The notes under the pieces are model-generated. The model saw nothing but the letters and a program-made list of their open reading frames with translations. It was not told the origin of the DNA and ran no database searches. Position numbers and translations under genes: made by a program. Source: an uncultured Bacteroidales bacterium (GTDB taxonomy: Bacteria; Bacteroidota; Bacteroidia; Bacteroidales; UBA932). From it: a stretch of DNA of 64,000 nucleotides. The stretch is taken from NCBI GenBank assembly GCA_946415475.1, contig CAMKSQ010000001.1, positions 1-64,000 of the forward strand, given 5' to 3'. Shown piece after piece: positions 53,439-63,004 of this stretch (the stretch's first letter is position 1; the number at the start of each line of letters is the position of its first letter).

Positions 53439-56267
53439 TTAGCGCCCGCAGATATTCTTAAAGTTGCAGATGGCGCAGGTTCTTGCGTCCTTCGTGCGAC
53501 GGAAGGGCACCGTTACATCGGTCATTTCGGAGAGCATGTCCCGGAGTTTCTCCCGCATCAGGCGGATGAACTCCGGGCTTTCCGCTACATCCGGCAGCGC
53601 CCCGGTATAGAGACGGCCGGTACTGTAAATGGAGTTGAGCACCTGCGCTCCCTTCAGTTTAGGATCGGCATGGGCCAAAACGCCGTACACAAAGAGCTGG
53701 AGGGCAATTTTAGGGCGGCCGTTGTTGGATTCGCCAAAGAGCTTTTCCACCACGGAAGCGGCATTCTCGTCCGTAATGAGGATGTCATCGTCCTCCACCT
53801 TACCGGTCTTATAATCGACAATACGTACTTCTCCCTCCTTGTAGCTGTCCATCCGGTCGATATACCCCTTGATGCGGAAACCATCGAAGGTGGTTTCCCG
53901 GCGCTGTTCCAGGCCGATGATACGGAAGCCCGCCGAACCGGCATTGGCCAACAGGTTTATGTCATGTTTTAGCGTAGCACGGACATAGCCCAACAGCACT
54001 TCTTCCAGCACCAGGTTGCGACCGCTCACCTCCACGCTGTGCATTTCCTCCAATACGGCAGCCCGGATAAGACGCCTGAGCTTGTCCATATCTTTTTCGG
54101 TGGCTACAAGATAAGCCGGCGTTACCAGGTCCACGTCGTAGAGTTGCTTCATCACTTTGTGGAACACGTTGCCCAGCATACCGGCATCCAGCGACTCCGC
54201 CACCTCATCGTCCACCTGCAGTTGCTCTACGAACTGGTAATAAAAGCGCGCCGGGCAGTACAGGTAACTTTGCAGTACCGATGCCGACAACACCCCGTTC
54301 CGGATGGCCTGTACATGGGTCTCCGTCTTGGGGATGGTATCTTCCACGGTGACAGGATGTATGGGGGCGCTTGCCACCAGGCGCTCCAGCGGCAGATGGA
54401 AATGATACTCCAGCTGTTTGATATAGCGGCTCTCCTCCCCCGACTTCAGGCCTTCCGTGCGGCTGTCGTACAGGAGCCACACATGTTCCGGCCGCTGGAT
54501 CATGCGGTAGAAATAATACGCCCATACGGCATCCTGGTACTCATAGGTGGGCAGCCCGAATCCTTTTCTCAGTTCCGGCGGGATAAAGGACGATGAGAAA
54601 CTCTTCCGCGGGAACATGCCCTCGTTGGCGCTCAGGATAACCAGATTCCGGAAGTCCAGCGCACGGGTTTCCAGCGGGCCCATCACCTGCAGGCCCTGCA
54701 GCGGTTCTCCCCGGAACGGCACCGAGATGCCCTCCAAGCTGGCTTCCAGCAGGCGCAGGTGCGTAGCCGGCAGCAGTTCCAGGTCCGTCTCCAGGAGGAT
54801 ATTCAACTGCGTATGGCAGCGTTTGGCAAAGTCCAGTTCCAGCAACATGTCTCCAGTGGCCGATAACTGCCGCCCCACCAGCGCCACAACGTCGGAAAAG
54901 TAGCGCTCCACCGCATGGTTCTGTTCCACAGAGGCCAGCGCAGGATCCGTCACCCCCACCTGGAAGAAGAGGTCCAGCACCGGACCGCCCTGCAAATCCG
55001 CCAGGGGGATAAAGTATTTGGCATCGGCCTTAACGCGGGCCACGATGGTCTTTTCCTTCTCAGACAACAACTCCCGGAACAGGCCGGAACCGAACACCTC
55101 CCGTACCGTCCGATGGTAGAAATACCAGCCGTCCGGCCGATGCCGCAGGCGCAGTTGCATCTGCCCCAGCGCCTGGAGCAGCGTATAGACCGAACTGCCG
55201 CGCATGGGATATCCCATCGTCACGTTAATATTGTTATGCTGTGGCGGAATGGAATTGAGCAGCGGCAGCAGCAGGCTCTCGTCCGGAAGGACAAACGCCG
55301 TCTCCACATCACTCGAGGCCCGGGAAGCCTGAAGGATGTGCCCGGCCAGCTTGGCCTGCCCCACGGAAGAAGGCACGCTGATAACGGTAATCCGGGGTTT
55401 GCCAAGGCCTTGCGGGTCGATTGGGAAGGCCTGCGGGAATTCCTGCACGTTCTTTCGCATGAAGAGCGACGCCTTGTTGGCCGGATCCTGGATTTCCGCA
55501 CTGACAAAGTCCCAGACAAACTGGGCTAAGCCGGCATCCCGCATGCGCGAGAGCAGCAGGCGCTCACACTCCGTAAGCGCATTCAGGCCCACGAAAACAA
55601 ACTGTTTGGTTTCCGGAAAAACGGGAGAGAGGATATCCACGGCCGGCGTTCCGCCTTTAAGGGCATCCGCCAGGCTGCGGTACACCATACCCTCGTACGC
55701 CATGCCTTTCTCCTGCATACGCGCACGGAACTGCGTATATAGCGGGAACAGGAGGTTCCACAGTTTCACAAAGCGGTTCTTAATCTCACTCTCCTTCCCT
55801 TCCCGAAAGTGCGAGAGGAACTGCTCGATGGCAGCCCGCTGGTTACCGCTCAGGTAATCGAAGGAATCCTGGATGGCCTTGAAATCCGACACATTCCGCA
55901 GCAAATCCTCCGCATTCACCAAATATTTGTCGATGTCGTCGAAATCCTGCAGAATAACATCGCCCCAGAATACAAACTCGTCCAGCGATTCTGCCTGCGG
56001 ATTGAGTGAACGGTAGCAGTCGTACAGTTCCAGCAACAGCCGGAGACGGTCTGTCACGTTTACCTTATATACCGCGTAGAAGAAGTCGTTGATGGTGTAC
56101 ATGGGCGGGACCGGAAGCGGAACACCCCCGCCCTGCTCTTTCACCCTCTCTCCCAGATACTTACGGAAGAAAACCATCGACCTTCGGTTGGGAAAGACGA
56201 AGCAATGTTGCCGTATGTCCGGGGCCTGGAAATAGTGCGCGGCCACCTGCGAGAGAAAAGGTGTCAT
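53439..56267 (-). CDS. AddB-like PD-(D/E)XK nuclease with iron-sulfur cysteines
   Basis: The 942-aa protein resembles AddB, the nuclease-helicase partner in recombinational repair. The N-terminal helicase-like part lacks a Walker A motif, starting HCFVFPNRRSMVFF. The C-terminal nuclease has GNVFHKVM, GYIDRMD and IVDYKTGK as the catalytic His, Asp and Asp-x-Lys residues. Cys in YLYCPARFYYQF and three in TCAICNFKNIC fit the [4Fe-4S] staple of AddB. AddA is not in the window. I start at 56267, 17 nt after TATTTTTG. Confidence 0.85.
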   Translation of the reverse strand: MTPFLSQVAAHYFQAPDIRQHCFVFPNRRSMVFFRKYLGERVKEQGGGVPLPVPPMYTINDFFYAVYKVNVTDRLRLLLELYDCYRSLNPQAESLDEFVFWGDVILQDFDDIDKYLVNAEDLLRNVSDFKAIQDSFDYLSGNQRAAIEQFLSHFREGKESEIKNRFVKLWNLLFPLYTQFRARMQEKGMAYEGMVYRSLADALKGGTPAVDILSPVFPETKQFVFVGLNALTECERLLLSRMRDAGLAQFVWDFVSAEIQDPANKASLFMRKNVQEFPQAFPIDPQGLGKPRITVISVPSSVGQAKLAGHILQASRASSDVETAFVLPDESLLLPLLNSIPPQHNNINVTMGYPMRGSSVYTLLQALGQMQLRLRHRPDGWYFYHRTVREVFGSGLFRELLSEKEKTIVARVKADAKYFIPLADLQGGPVLDLFFQVGVTDPALASVEQNHAVERYFSDVVALVGRQLSATGDMLLELDFAKRCHTQLNILLETDLELLPATHLRLLEASLEGISVPFRGEPLQGLQVMGPLETRALDFRNLVILSANEGMFPRKSFSSSFIPPELRKGFGLPTYEYQDAVWAYYFYRMIQRPEHVWLLYDSRTEGLKSGEESRYIKQLEYHFHLPLERLVASAPIHPVTVEDTIPKTETHVQAIRNGVLSASVLQSYLYCPARFYYQFVEQLQVDDEVAESLDAGMLGNVFHKVMKQLYDVDLVTPAYLVATEKDMDKLRRLIRAAVLEEMHSVEVSGRNLVLEEVLLGYVRATLKHDINLLANAGSAGFRIIGLEQRRETTFDGFRIKGYIDRMDSYKEGEVRIVDYKTGKVEDDDILITDENAASVVEKLFGESNNGRPKIALQLFVYGVLAHADPKLKGAQVLNSIYSTGRLYTGALPDVAESPEFIRLMREKLRDMLSEMTDVTVPFRRTKDARTCAICNFKNICGR

Positions 56268-56284
56268 ACTTTCCGCTAAATTAG

Positions 56285-56313
56285 CAAAAATATCCGAATT
56301 TTGTTTATATTTG
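56285..56313. promoter_or_regulatory. Divergent promoters of the AddB-like and rubrerythrin genes
   Basis: TATTTTTG on the minus strand (56292-56285) serves the AddB-like gene. TATATTTG on the plus strand (56306-56313) serves rubrerythrin, with a leader of about 50 nt that contains CTTTCTTTTGAAAG, a short inverted repeat. Confidence 0.65.
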
Positions 56314-56368
56314 TAAACGGAACTTTCTTTTGAAAGATTCAAAACTAAACACAATAAAAGGAACTGAT

Positions 56369-56923
56369 ATGAAAAAGAAATTCAGATGTCTGGTGTGCGG
56401 ATACGTACACGAAGGCGACAATCCCCCTGCAGAATGCCCTGTGTGCCACGCCAAGGCAGAAAAATTCGTTGAAATCAAGGAAGAAGCCGGCAAGCCCCAG
56501 TGGGCCTGCGAGCACGTAATCGGTGTTGCCAAAGGCTGTGACCCGGAAGTTTGGGCTGGCCTGCAGGAGCACTTCACCGGCGAATGCTCCGAGGTTGGCA
56601 TGTACCTGGCCATGAGCCGTCAGGCCGAACGCGAAGGCTACCCGGAAATTGCCGACGCCTTCAAGCGTTACGCTTTTGAAGAAGCGGACCACGCCGCCCG
56701 CATTGCAGAACTCCTGGGTGAGGTTGTCTGGGACACCAAGACCAACCTCAAGAAGCGCTATGAGGCCGAAGCCGGCGCCTGCGAAGGCAAGCTGGCTATC
56801 GCCACCAAGGCCAAACAGCTGGGCTACGACGCCATCCACGACACCGTCCACGAGATGGCAAAAGACGAAGCCCGCCACGGGGCAGGCTTCTTAGGTCTTT
56901 ATAAACGCTTCTTCGAGAAGTAA
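56369..56923 (+). CDS. Reverse rubrerythrin
   Basis: The 184-aa protein has a rubredoxin domain at the N-terminus ([11 protein letters not shown] and CPVCHAKAE) and a four-helix diiron domain afterwards ([35 protein letters not shown]). This inverted order defines reverse rubrerythrins, which reduce hydrogen peroxide and oxygen in anaerobes. I start at MKKKFRCL (56369); its leader of about 50 nt is longer than those of most genes here and may carry regulation by oxidative stress. Confidence 0.92.
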   Translation: MKKKFRCLVCGYVHEGDNPPAECPVCHAKAEKFVEIKEEAGKPQWACEHVIGVAKGCDPEVWAGLQEHFTGECSEVGMYLAMSRQAEREGYPEIADAFKRYAFEEADHAARIAELLGEVVWDTKTNLKKRYEAEAGACEGKLAIATKAKQLGYDAIHDTVHEMAKDEARHGAGFLGLYKRFFEK

Positions 56924-56926
56924 TCC

Positions 56927-58708
56927 CTATCGAATCTCAAGCATGTAAGGCAGCCGGGCGTAAACAGCGCTCGGCTGTTCTTTTGTCAGCTCCTTGGCGG
57001 CCTTGGCAATACCGGCGAAAGGCGTATCTGCAAGGATGGCGGGCTCCTCGGGCCCCTGGCCGAAACTCATCAGCAGTTCTTCCATCATGGTGAGCGGCTG
57101 CGGGTAACCCACAATCGTGTACTCGTCGGAAGAATGGAAGTCTGCCAGGGCGGCAGCGTATGCGATGGCATCTTCCAGCGTGCCGATTTCATCTACCAGA
57201 CCAATCTCGAGGGCATCGACACCGGTCCATACACGACCCTGGGCAATCTCGTCCACACGGGCGGGCTCCATATTACGGCTGGAGGCCACCAGGTTCACGA
57301 AGGATTCGTAGATATCCTCCACGGAAGCCTGCATGTAGGCGAGTTCATCCTTGTCGAAGGGACGCATGAGCGAGAACATGTCGCTGTGCTTGTTGGAGCC
57401 CACAGACTCCACGCCTACGCCCACCTTCTTGGTAACGGCGGAGAATTCCGGGATCATGGAGAACACGCCGATGGAGCCGGTAAGGGTGGTGGCGTCCGTA
57501 TAAATCTTCTGGCAGCCGTTGGAAATCCAGTAACCGCCGGAAGCGGCATAGTCACCGTAAGAGGCTACCAGGGGCTTTTCTTTCTGGAGAAGATCCAGTG
57601 CGGTGCGGATTTTCACCGAAGCGGAAACGCTGCCGCCAGGAGAGTTCACGCGGAGCACCACGGCCTTGACGGTCTTGTCTTTACGGACCTGGTCGATTAC
57701 CTGGACAAAGCGGTCAGCAGACACCTGACCGTACTCCTTGCCCTCAACAATCTCGCCATCGGCATAGATAACGGCCACGTTATTGCGGCCAGGCATCTCC
57801 TGCACACGTGCGGAAACATAGTCGGCAAAGGGCATCAGGCCCAGCTTCTCCACTTTTTCCACCTGTGCCAGGGTGCAGAGTTTCTCGATCAGAGCCTCAT
57901 GGTCCACCAGTTCGTCAACGAGACCGCAATACAGGAAGTCTTCCGGCTGAACAAGGGCCAGATCGTCCACCAGCTGGTTGAAGGTTTCCTCGGAAATGCC
58001 ACGAGACTGGGCGATAGCGCTGGAGAAAGCCTTCCAGCAGGAGCTGATCAGCACCTGGTACTGCTCCCGGTTCTCCGGAGAGGCTGTGGAACGGATGTAC
58101 ATTTCACCGGCGCTCTTGTATTTTCCGTGACGAATGAGCTGCATATGCAGGCCCACCTTATCCAGCAGGTCTTTCAGGAAGATGAGCCGGGCAGACAGGC
58201 CGATGACCGTGGCGTTGCCGCCATGCTGGGAGCCCATATAGATTTTATCGGCAACCGTAGCAAGATAATAGGAACCATTGCCCGGATTCTCCGTATAGGC
58301 GATAATGGCCTTCCCGCTCCTGCGGAATTCGGCCAGGGCAGCCCGCAGTTCTTCCACCTGTGACATACCCATCGACATTTCGTCTGCGCGTAAAAGGAGA
58401 TATTTCACGCCCGGGTCCGATGCGGCGGCGCGAAGGGCAACCACGGCGTCATGCATCCCGATGATGGGATTCATGTCGAAGGAGCCCAGGGACATGAGGT
58501 CCATGCCCTGCGGCATCTGGGCCTCCTGGCTCTGTTCTGCCAGGGTGAAAGCGCTCATATCAAAGTCCAGCACGCCCTCACGGGGCAATGAAGGTTTTCC
58601 GCTCGCCAAAGCAGAGCCCACGAAGATGAGCAGCAGAAGGATGCGCAGGATACGGAGTACGATGAAGCCGCAAATGACGGCCAGCATGGTTTTTACAAAC
58701 TCTTTCAT
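56927..58708 (-). CDS. sppA: Signal peptide peptidase SppA, 67K type
   Basis: SppA degrades cleaved signal peptides in the membrane. The 593-aa protein has an N-terminal membrane helix (VICGFIVLRILRILLLLIF), a first crotonase-like domain with the catalytic Lys in GKYKSAGE, and a second one with VNSPGGSVSAS and the catalytic Ser in YAASGGYW. The double-domain length matches the E. coli form. It starts 4 nt after the C11 peptidase gene, so the two are one operon. Confidence 0.95.
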   Translation of the reverse strand: MKEFVKTMLAVICGFIVLRILRILLLLIFVGSALASGKPSLPREGVLDFDMSAFTLAEQSQEAQMPQGMDLMSLGSFDMNPIIGMHDAVVALRAAASDPGVKYLLLRADEMSMGMSQVEELRAALAEFRRSGKAIIAYTENPGNGSYYLATVADKIYMGSQHGGNATVIGLSARLIFLKDLLDKVGLHMQLIRHGKYKSAGEMYIRSTASPENREQYQVLISSCWKAFSSAIAQSRGISEETFNQLVDDLALVQPEDFLYCGLVDELVDHEALIEKLCTLAQVEKVEKLGLMPFADYVSARVQEMPGRNNVAVIYADGEIVEGKEYGQVSADRFVQVIDQVRKDKTVKAVVLRVNSPGGSVSASVKIRTALDLLQKEKPLVASYGDYAASGGYWISNGCQKIYTDATTLTGSIGVFSMIPEFSAVTKKVGVGVESVGSNKHSDMFSLMRPFDKDELAYMQASVEDIYESFVNLVASSRNMEPARVDEIAQGRVWTGVDALEIGLVDEIGTLEDAIAYAAALADFHSSDEYTIVGYPQPLTMMEELLMSFGQGPEEPAILADTPFAGIAKAAKELTKEQPSAVYARLPYMLEIR

Positions 58709-58712
58709 TTTA

Positions 58713-59969
58713 TTATAATACTAATTCGGTGGCTTGGTTCCAGGAGATGTTCTCCTTATAATAATTGTTCAAATAAGTGGAGCCCATGGACGGTAGGTAC
58801 ATGGACAATCCGCATACGCGTAAGAGGGGGATGCTCAGGAAATCGTCCGTTGCGGCCTGATACACGATGCATTGGTTCAACGCATCGTCCAGACGCGCTT
58901 TCTGCTGTTCAGTAATACCCGCCTGCACCAGAATGTCCCGGAGGTCATAGAAATAATGACGGTCCATGCGGAAATAGCCTTGAACGGAACTTCCGCTCAT
59001 GGTATTCAAAACGAGCCGATAAGCCTGGAACAGTTCCTTGCAAACCGCTTCCAGAGCCGCCATCTTGCGGGTATCTACCGCCGTAATGGTAGCGCTGCGG
59101 TTGCTTCCCGTCTGGGCGTTGTAATACTCGAAGTATTCACGGCATACGGCAACCGGATCCAGCGGTTTGGCAAACAGATGGCTGGTGATGTCCTTGTAGT
59201 TGAAGCCGTCTGCCAGCACTTCCGTAGGCGAGAAACCAACGATATCGGCCTTGTCCTTCAGCGCATGAGCAACCTCTACGCATCCGGACAGGCAGGCGTC
59301 TATCAGGCAGTAGTCCAGATGCATGGGGATGGCATCGGCAAAGTCTTTCAGGGGCAGTTCCGTACCGCCGGTGGGCGTTTTATCCTGGCCGATGGAACGC
59401 AGGCTCCAAACGCTGCCGGAGGTTGGCTCAAACTTAGACGGGTCTGAATAATACCCGGGCGGCAGCCAACCGGAGCCGTGCGACGAGAATACTACACCGT
59501 AGCTTTGGGCAGGGAAGTTCTTTTGCGTTGCCGTGAGGGCTTCTCGGATGGTCTCCTTGGTGCAAAGCTGGGTGTCGCCATCCCAGACAAGAATGGTATC
59601 CCGCTGCACTTCCCCATCACGGTTGGCCCACAAGCGGTAAAGGATGGGCGCACTAGGAGTTGCATAATCTCCCGCGCTCTTGGGAAGGCGGGCCAACACC
59701 AGCAGGACGTCGGAATTGAAGTAGGTGCCTTCCGGGAGGTAGCCGCTCTCCAAATCCGTCAAGTCTTCCGTAAGATAGCCGGAGAGCGAGTTGTAGCCGG
59801 CCGAAATCATTACCATTACCCGGCGCGAGGGCATGGAATAACTGCGCTCCGTACCGGTCCGGGAACCATTGTCCGCCCCACTGAAGCCTGGCTCAAAGCC
59901 GGCATCCTTGTTACAGGCGGTCACTACAAGCAGTGCCGCCAGCAAGGTCCATATTAGCCTTTTTCCCAT
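58713..59969 (-). CDS. Clostripain-family (C11) cysteine peptidase lipoprotein
   Basis: The 418-aa protein has a lipoprotein signal (LLAALLVVTACNK) and the C11 catalytic pair: His in FSSHGSGWLPP near residue 165 and Cys in LIDACLSGC near residue 225. Clostripain relatives cut after Arg or Lys, are often self-activated, and in gut Bacteroidales act on host or co-resident proteins. TAACTTTG at 59983-59976 lies 6 nt from its ATG, predicting a leaderless transcript that continues into sppA. Confidence 0.88.
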   Translation of the reverse strand: MGKRLIWTLLAALLVVTACNKDAGFEPGFSGADNGSRTGTERSYSMPSRRVMVMISAGYNSLSGYLTEDLTDLESGYLPEGTYFNSDVLLVLARLPKSAGDYATPSAPILYRLWANRDGEVQRDTILVWDGDTQLCTKETIREALTATQKNFPAQSYGVVFSSHGSGWLPPGYYSDPSKFEPTSGSVWSLRSIGQDKTPTGGTELPLKDFADAIPMHLDYCLIDACLSGCVEVAHALKDKADIVGFSPTEVLADGFNYKDITSHLFAKPLDPVAVCREYFEYYNAQTGSNRSATITAVDTRKMAALEAVCKELFQAYRLVLNTMSGSSVQGYFRMDRHYFYDLRDILVQAGITEQQKARLDDALNQCIVYQAATDDFLSIPLLRVCGLSMYLPSMGSTYLNNYYKENISWNQATELVL

Positions 59970-59975
59970 AATCTA

Positions 59976-60004
59976 CAAAGTTAAGGATTATTTTTGTATA
60001 TTTG
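59976..60004. promoter_or_regulatory. Divergent leaderless promoters of C11 peptidase and DPP III genes
   Basis: TAACTTTG on the minus strand (59983-59976) and TATATTTG on the plus strand (59997-60004) each stand 6 nt before an ATG, with only 41 bp between the two start codons. Two exported peptidases share this control region. Confidence 0.7.
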
Positions 60005-60010
60005 CACATT

Positions 60011-62020
60011 ATGAAGAATTTAGCCAAAATGATCTTATGCGGAAGTGCCGCCCTCATGGTGGCCGGCTGTGATGCGCCCGAAAAAGAGAGTGCAGCAAAC
60101 GATTTCAAGTACACCATCGATTCCTTTGCGGACCTCAAAGTCATGCGCTACCGCATTCCCGGATGGGAAAACCTGAGCCTTCAACAGAAAGAATACGCCT
60201 TCCATCTTGCAGAGGCCGCCAAATACGGCCGCGACATCCTCTGGGACCAGAACTGCAAGGACAACCTGCGTGTCCGCCATGCCCTGGAGGCCATTCTGGA
60301 GAACAGCAGCATCGACACAAAAACGCCTGAGTACCAGGACTTTCTCGTTTACGCCAAGCGCGTATTCTTCTCCAACGGTATTCACCATCATTACGCAGAG
60401 GATAAAATCTTCCCGGCCTGCGACAAAGCGTATTTTGCTTCGCTGCTGGATGCCGCCGGTGTAGCCGGTGCTGCAGAACTGCTGGATATCATCTACAACC
60501 CGGCCGTATGGCCCCAGCGCCGTTCCACGGAAACTTCTGGGGACTTGGTGAAACTTTCCGCCGTCAACTTCTATGAGAATGTCACGCGCGAGGAAGTGGA
60601 GAATTACTACGCCGGCATCGTGGACCCGACCGATCCGGAACCCATTTCCTGGGGTCTCAACACCAAAGTGGTCAAGGATGCAAAAGGCAAAATCGTAGAA
60701 CTTCCCTGGAAAATCGGCGGGCTGTACTCCCCTGCCTTGGAGAAAATCTGCGAAGAGCTGGGCAAAGCCCGCGAAGTGGCGGAAAACGACATCCAGAAGC
60801 GTGCCCTGGGTATTCTCATCGAGTACTATAAGACCGGAGACCTCCACAAGTGGGACGAGTTCAACATCGAGTGGGTAAAGGACACCATCGGCACGGTGGA
60901 CTTCATCAACGGTTTCATCGAAGACTACAATGACCCGCTGGGCCGGAAGGCTTCCTGGGAGGGTTACGTGAATATCAAGGACTTCGAGGCTTCCAAGCGC
61001 ACGGAAATCCTGAGCGCCAACGCCCAGTGGTTCGAGGACAACTCCCCGGTGGATCCGCGCTTCAAGAAGGCAACCGTGAAGGGCGTCAGCGCCAAGGTGA
61101 TCAATGCCGTCTGCCTCTCCGGCGACAGCTACCCTTCCACGCCCATCGGTATCAACCTGCCCAACGCAGACTGGATTCGCAAGGAGCACGGCTCCAAGAG
61201 CGTCACCATCGCCAACATTACCCATACCTACGACTATGCCGCGCAGGAGCTGCCCACCAGCACCCTGAAGGAATTCGCCTATGATAAAAAGGAGATCGAG
61301 CTGGCCAAGAAATGGGGTACCGTTGCCGATGAAATCCATACGGACCTGCACGAGTGCCTGGGCCATGCTTCCGGTCAACTGCTTCCGGGCGTAAGCTCCA
61401 CCGCCATGGGCGAATATGCATCGGCCCTGGAGGAAGCCCGCGCAGACCTCTTCGGCCTGTATTATACGGCCGATCCCAAGATGGTGGAACTGGGCATCAT
61501 GCCGGATCCGGAGGCCTACAAGGCCGAATATGCCAACTATATCCGTAATGGCCTCATGGTGCAGTTCACCCGCGTAGAACTGGGCCGTCCCAACACGGAA
61601 GCGCACATGCAAAACCGCAAGCTGGTAGCCGAATGGTGCTACGAGAAGGGTGCCAAGGACAAGGTCATCGTCAAGAAGGTTAAAAACGGCAAGACGTATT
61701 TTATCGTCAAGGACTATGTGAAACTGCGTGCCCTGTTTGCCGAGCTCCTGGCGGAGATCCAGCGCATCAAGAGCGAAGGCGATTATGAGGCCGGCAAGGC
61801 GCTGATCGAGACTTATGCCGTCCATATCGACCCGGAACTGCATAAGGAGGTGAAAGCCCGGTACGAGGCCCTCAACCTCAAACCTTACGGCGGTTTCGTG
61901 AACCCGGAAATCCAGCCGGTCTATGCAGCGGACGGCACCATCACCGATTACGTCCCCGTTTACACGGACGATTATCTGGGCCAGATGCTCCTCTACGGAA
62001 AGAAATACGGGACGTTGTAG
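60011..62020 (+). CDS. Dipeptidyl peptidase III lipoprotein (M49)
   Basis: The 669-aa zinc peptidase removes dipeptides from short peptides. Zinc ligands are in HECLGH (residues 447-452) and the second motif is EEARADLFG near residue 474. The same HECLGH variant with Cys occurs in the characterised Bacteroides thetaiotaomicron enzyme, where that Cys makes it sensitive to thiol reagents. A lipoprotein signal (LMVAGC20DAP) shows export, unlike cytoplasmic human DPP III. I start at ATG 60011; the track start is a TTG within the promoter TATATTTG. Confidence 0.93.
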   Translation: MKNLAKMILCGSAALMVAGCDAPEKESAANDFKYTIDSFADLKVMRYRIPGWENLSLQQKEYAFHLAEAAKYGRDILWDQNCKDNLRVRHALEAILENSSIDTKTPEYQDFLVYAKRVFFSNGIHHHYAEDKIFPACDKAYFASLLDAAGVAGAAELLDIIYNPAVWPQRRSTETSGDLVKLSAVNFYENVTREEVENYYAGIVDPTDPEPISWGLNTKVVKDAKGKIVELPWKIGGLYSPALEKICEELGKAREVAENDIQKRALGILIEYYKTGDLHKWDEFNIEWVKDTIGTVDFINGFIEDYNDPLGRKASWEGYVNIKDFEASKRTEILSANAQWFEDNSPVDPRFKKATVKGVSAKVINAVCLSGDSYPSTPIGINLPNADWIRKEHGSKSVTIANITHTYDYAAQELPTSTLKEFAYDKKEIELAKKWGTVADEIHTDLHECLGHASGQLLPGVSSTAMGEYASALEEARADLFGLYYTADPKMVELGIMPDPEAYKAEYANYIRNGLMVQFTRVELGRPNTEAHMQNRKLVAEWCYEKGAKDKVIVKKVKNGKTYFIVKDYVKLRALFAELLAEIQRIKSEGDYEAGKALIETYAVHIDPELHKEVKARYEALNLKPYGGFVNPEIQPVYAADGTITDYVPVYTDDYLGQMLLYGKKYGTL

Positions 62021-62028
62021 TCCCTGTC

Positions 62029-62053
62029 ATACCGAGCGAAGCGAGTGTATCTC
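62029..62053. repeat. CGAGCGAAGCGAG dispersed-type motif before xerD
   Basis: GTCATACCGAGCGAAGCGAG followed by TGTATC fills the 33-bp gap between DPP III and xerD. The short inverted ends GATAC/GTATC type pairing and the GAGCGAAGCGAG core resemble small repeats scattered in many bacterial genomes. Only one copy is visible in this window. Confidence 0.4.
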
Positions 62054-62920
62054 ATGATACTGCAGGATTACAGAAATTACCTCAGGTTAGAACGAAGGAT
62101 GTCACCCAATACGGTGGCATCCTATTGTCATGATATAGAGGGATTTCTGGCTTTTTGTGAGGTGGAGCCCCGCGTGGTCACCACGGAGGATATCCAACGC
62201 TATCTGGGGAAAGTAACGGCGGAAGGCCTGTCCAAACGCAGCACGGCCCGCCTGGTAAGCGCTCTGCGCAGTTTCTTCAGCTGGTGCGTGGAAGAAGGTG
62301 AAATCAAGGAGAATCCCTGCGACCGCATCGACGCGCCCAAACTGGGAAAATACCTGCCGGAAGTGCTCAGCGTGGACGAAGTCACGGCCATCCTGGAATC
62401 GGTGGACCTGAATGCTCCCTATGGGAAACGCAATCGCGCCATCCTGGAGGTACTGTACGGCTGCGGGCTGCGCGTAAGCGAATGCGCCGGCCTCCGCATC
62501 TCGCACGTGCACCTGGAGGAGGGTTTTGTCGATGTCATCGGCAAAGGAAACAAGCAACGCCTGATCCCGCTGGGAGAAATGGCCGCAGACGCCATCCTCG
62601 CCTACCTCCCGGAGCGGCCCTCCCCTGCCTCTGCCGCCTGCGAGGACTTCCTTTTCCTCAACCGTTTTGGAAAGCCGCTCAGCCGCGTGTCCCTGTTCAA
62701 CCTGGTAAAAGAGCAGGCCATGGTTGCCGGCATTCAGAAAGAAATCTCGCCCCACACCTTCCGGCATTCGTTTGCCACGCACCTGATAGAAAACGGGGCT
62801 GATTTACGTATTGTCCAGGAAATGCTGGGCCACGAGAGCATCCTCACCACGGAAATCTACACCCACATCGACACCTCCACCTGGCACAGAATGGTCCTGG
62901 AGCATCATCCGAGGGCATAA
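62054..62920 (+). CDS. xerD: Tyrosine recombinase XerD/XerC
   Basis: Xer recombinases resolve chromosome dimers at dif. The 288-aa protein has the N-terminal SAM-like core-binding domain (LRLERRMSPNTVASY) and catalytic residues Arg in GCGLRVSE, Lys in GKGNKQR, HTFRHS, His in LGHESI and Tyr in EIYTHI. Its length and lack of extra domains argue for the housekeeping enzyme rather than a phage or transposon integrase. I use the ATG at 62054, since the GTG start at 62045 falls in the repeat motif. Confidence 0.92.
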   Translation: MILQDYRNYLRLERRMSPNTVASYCHDIEGFLAFCEVEPRVVTTEDIQRYLGKVTAEGLSKRSTARLVSALRSFFSWCVEEGEIKENPCDRIDAPKLGKYLPEVLSVDEVTAILESVDLNAPYGKRNRAILEVLYGCGLRVSECAGLRISHVHLEEGFVDVIGKGNKQRLIPLGEMAADAILAYLPERPSPASAACEDFLFLNRFGKPLSRVSLFNLVKEQAMVAGIQKEISPHTFRHSFATHLIENGADLRIVQEMLGHESILTTEIYTHIDTSTWHRMVLEHHPRA

Positions 62921-62930
62921 AAAACAAAAA

Positions 62931-62967
62931 AACCGGTCTTTGGCAATGCCTTGGAACCGGTTCTTTT
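62931..62967 (+). terminator. Intrinsic terminator of xerD
   Basis: AACCGGT and ACCGGTT form the outer stem and GGC-AAT-GCC the inner one, followed by TTCTTTT. It begins 10 bp after the xerD stop. Confidence 0.75.
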
Positions 62968-63004
62968 GACGTGTACTAAAACCTAAACCTATAATATAGA
63001 TGCA

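Noticed and set aside
62054-62920. Mobile-element integrase
   Set aside because: Length and motif spacing match housekeeping XerC/XerD; no attachment site, excisionase or cargo genes are adjacent.
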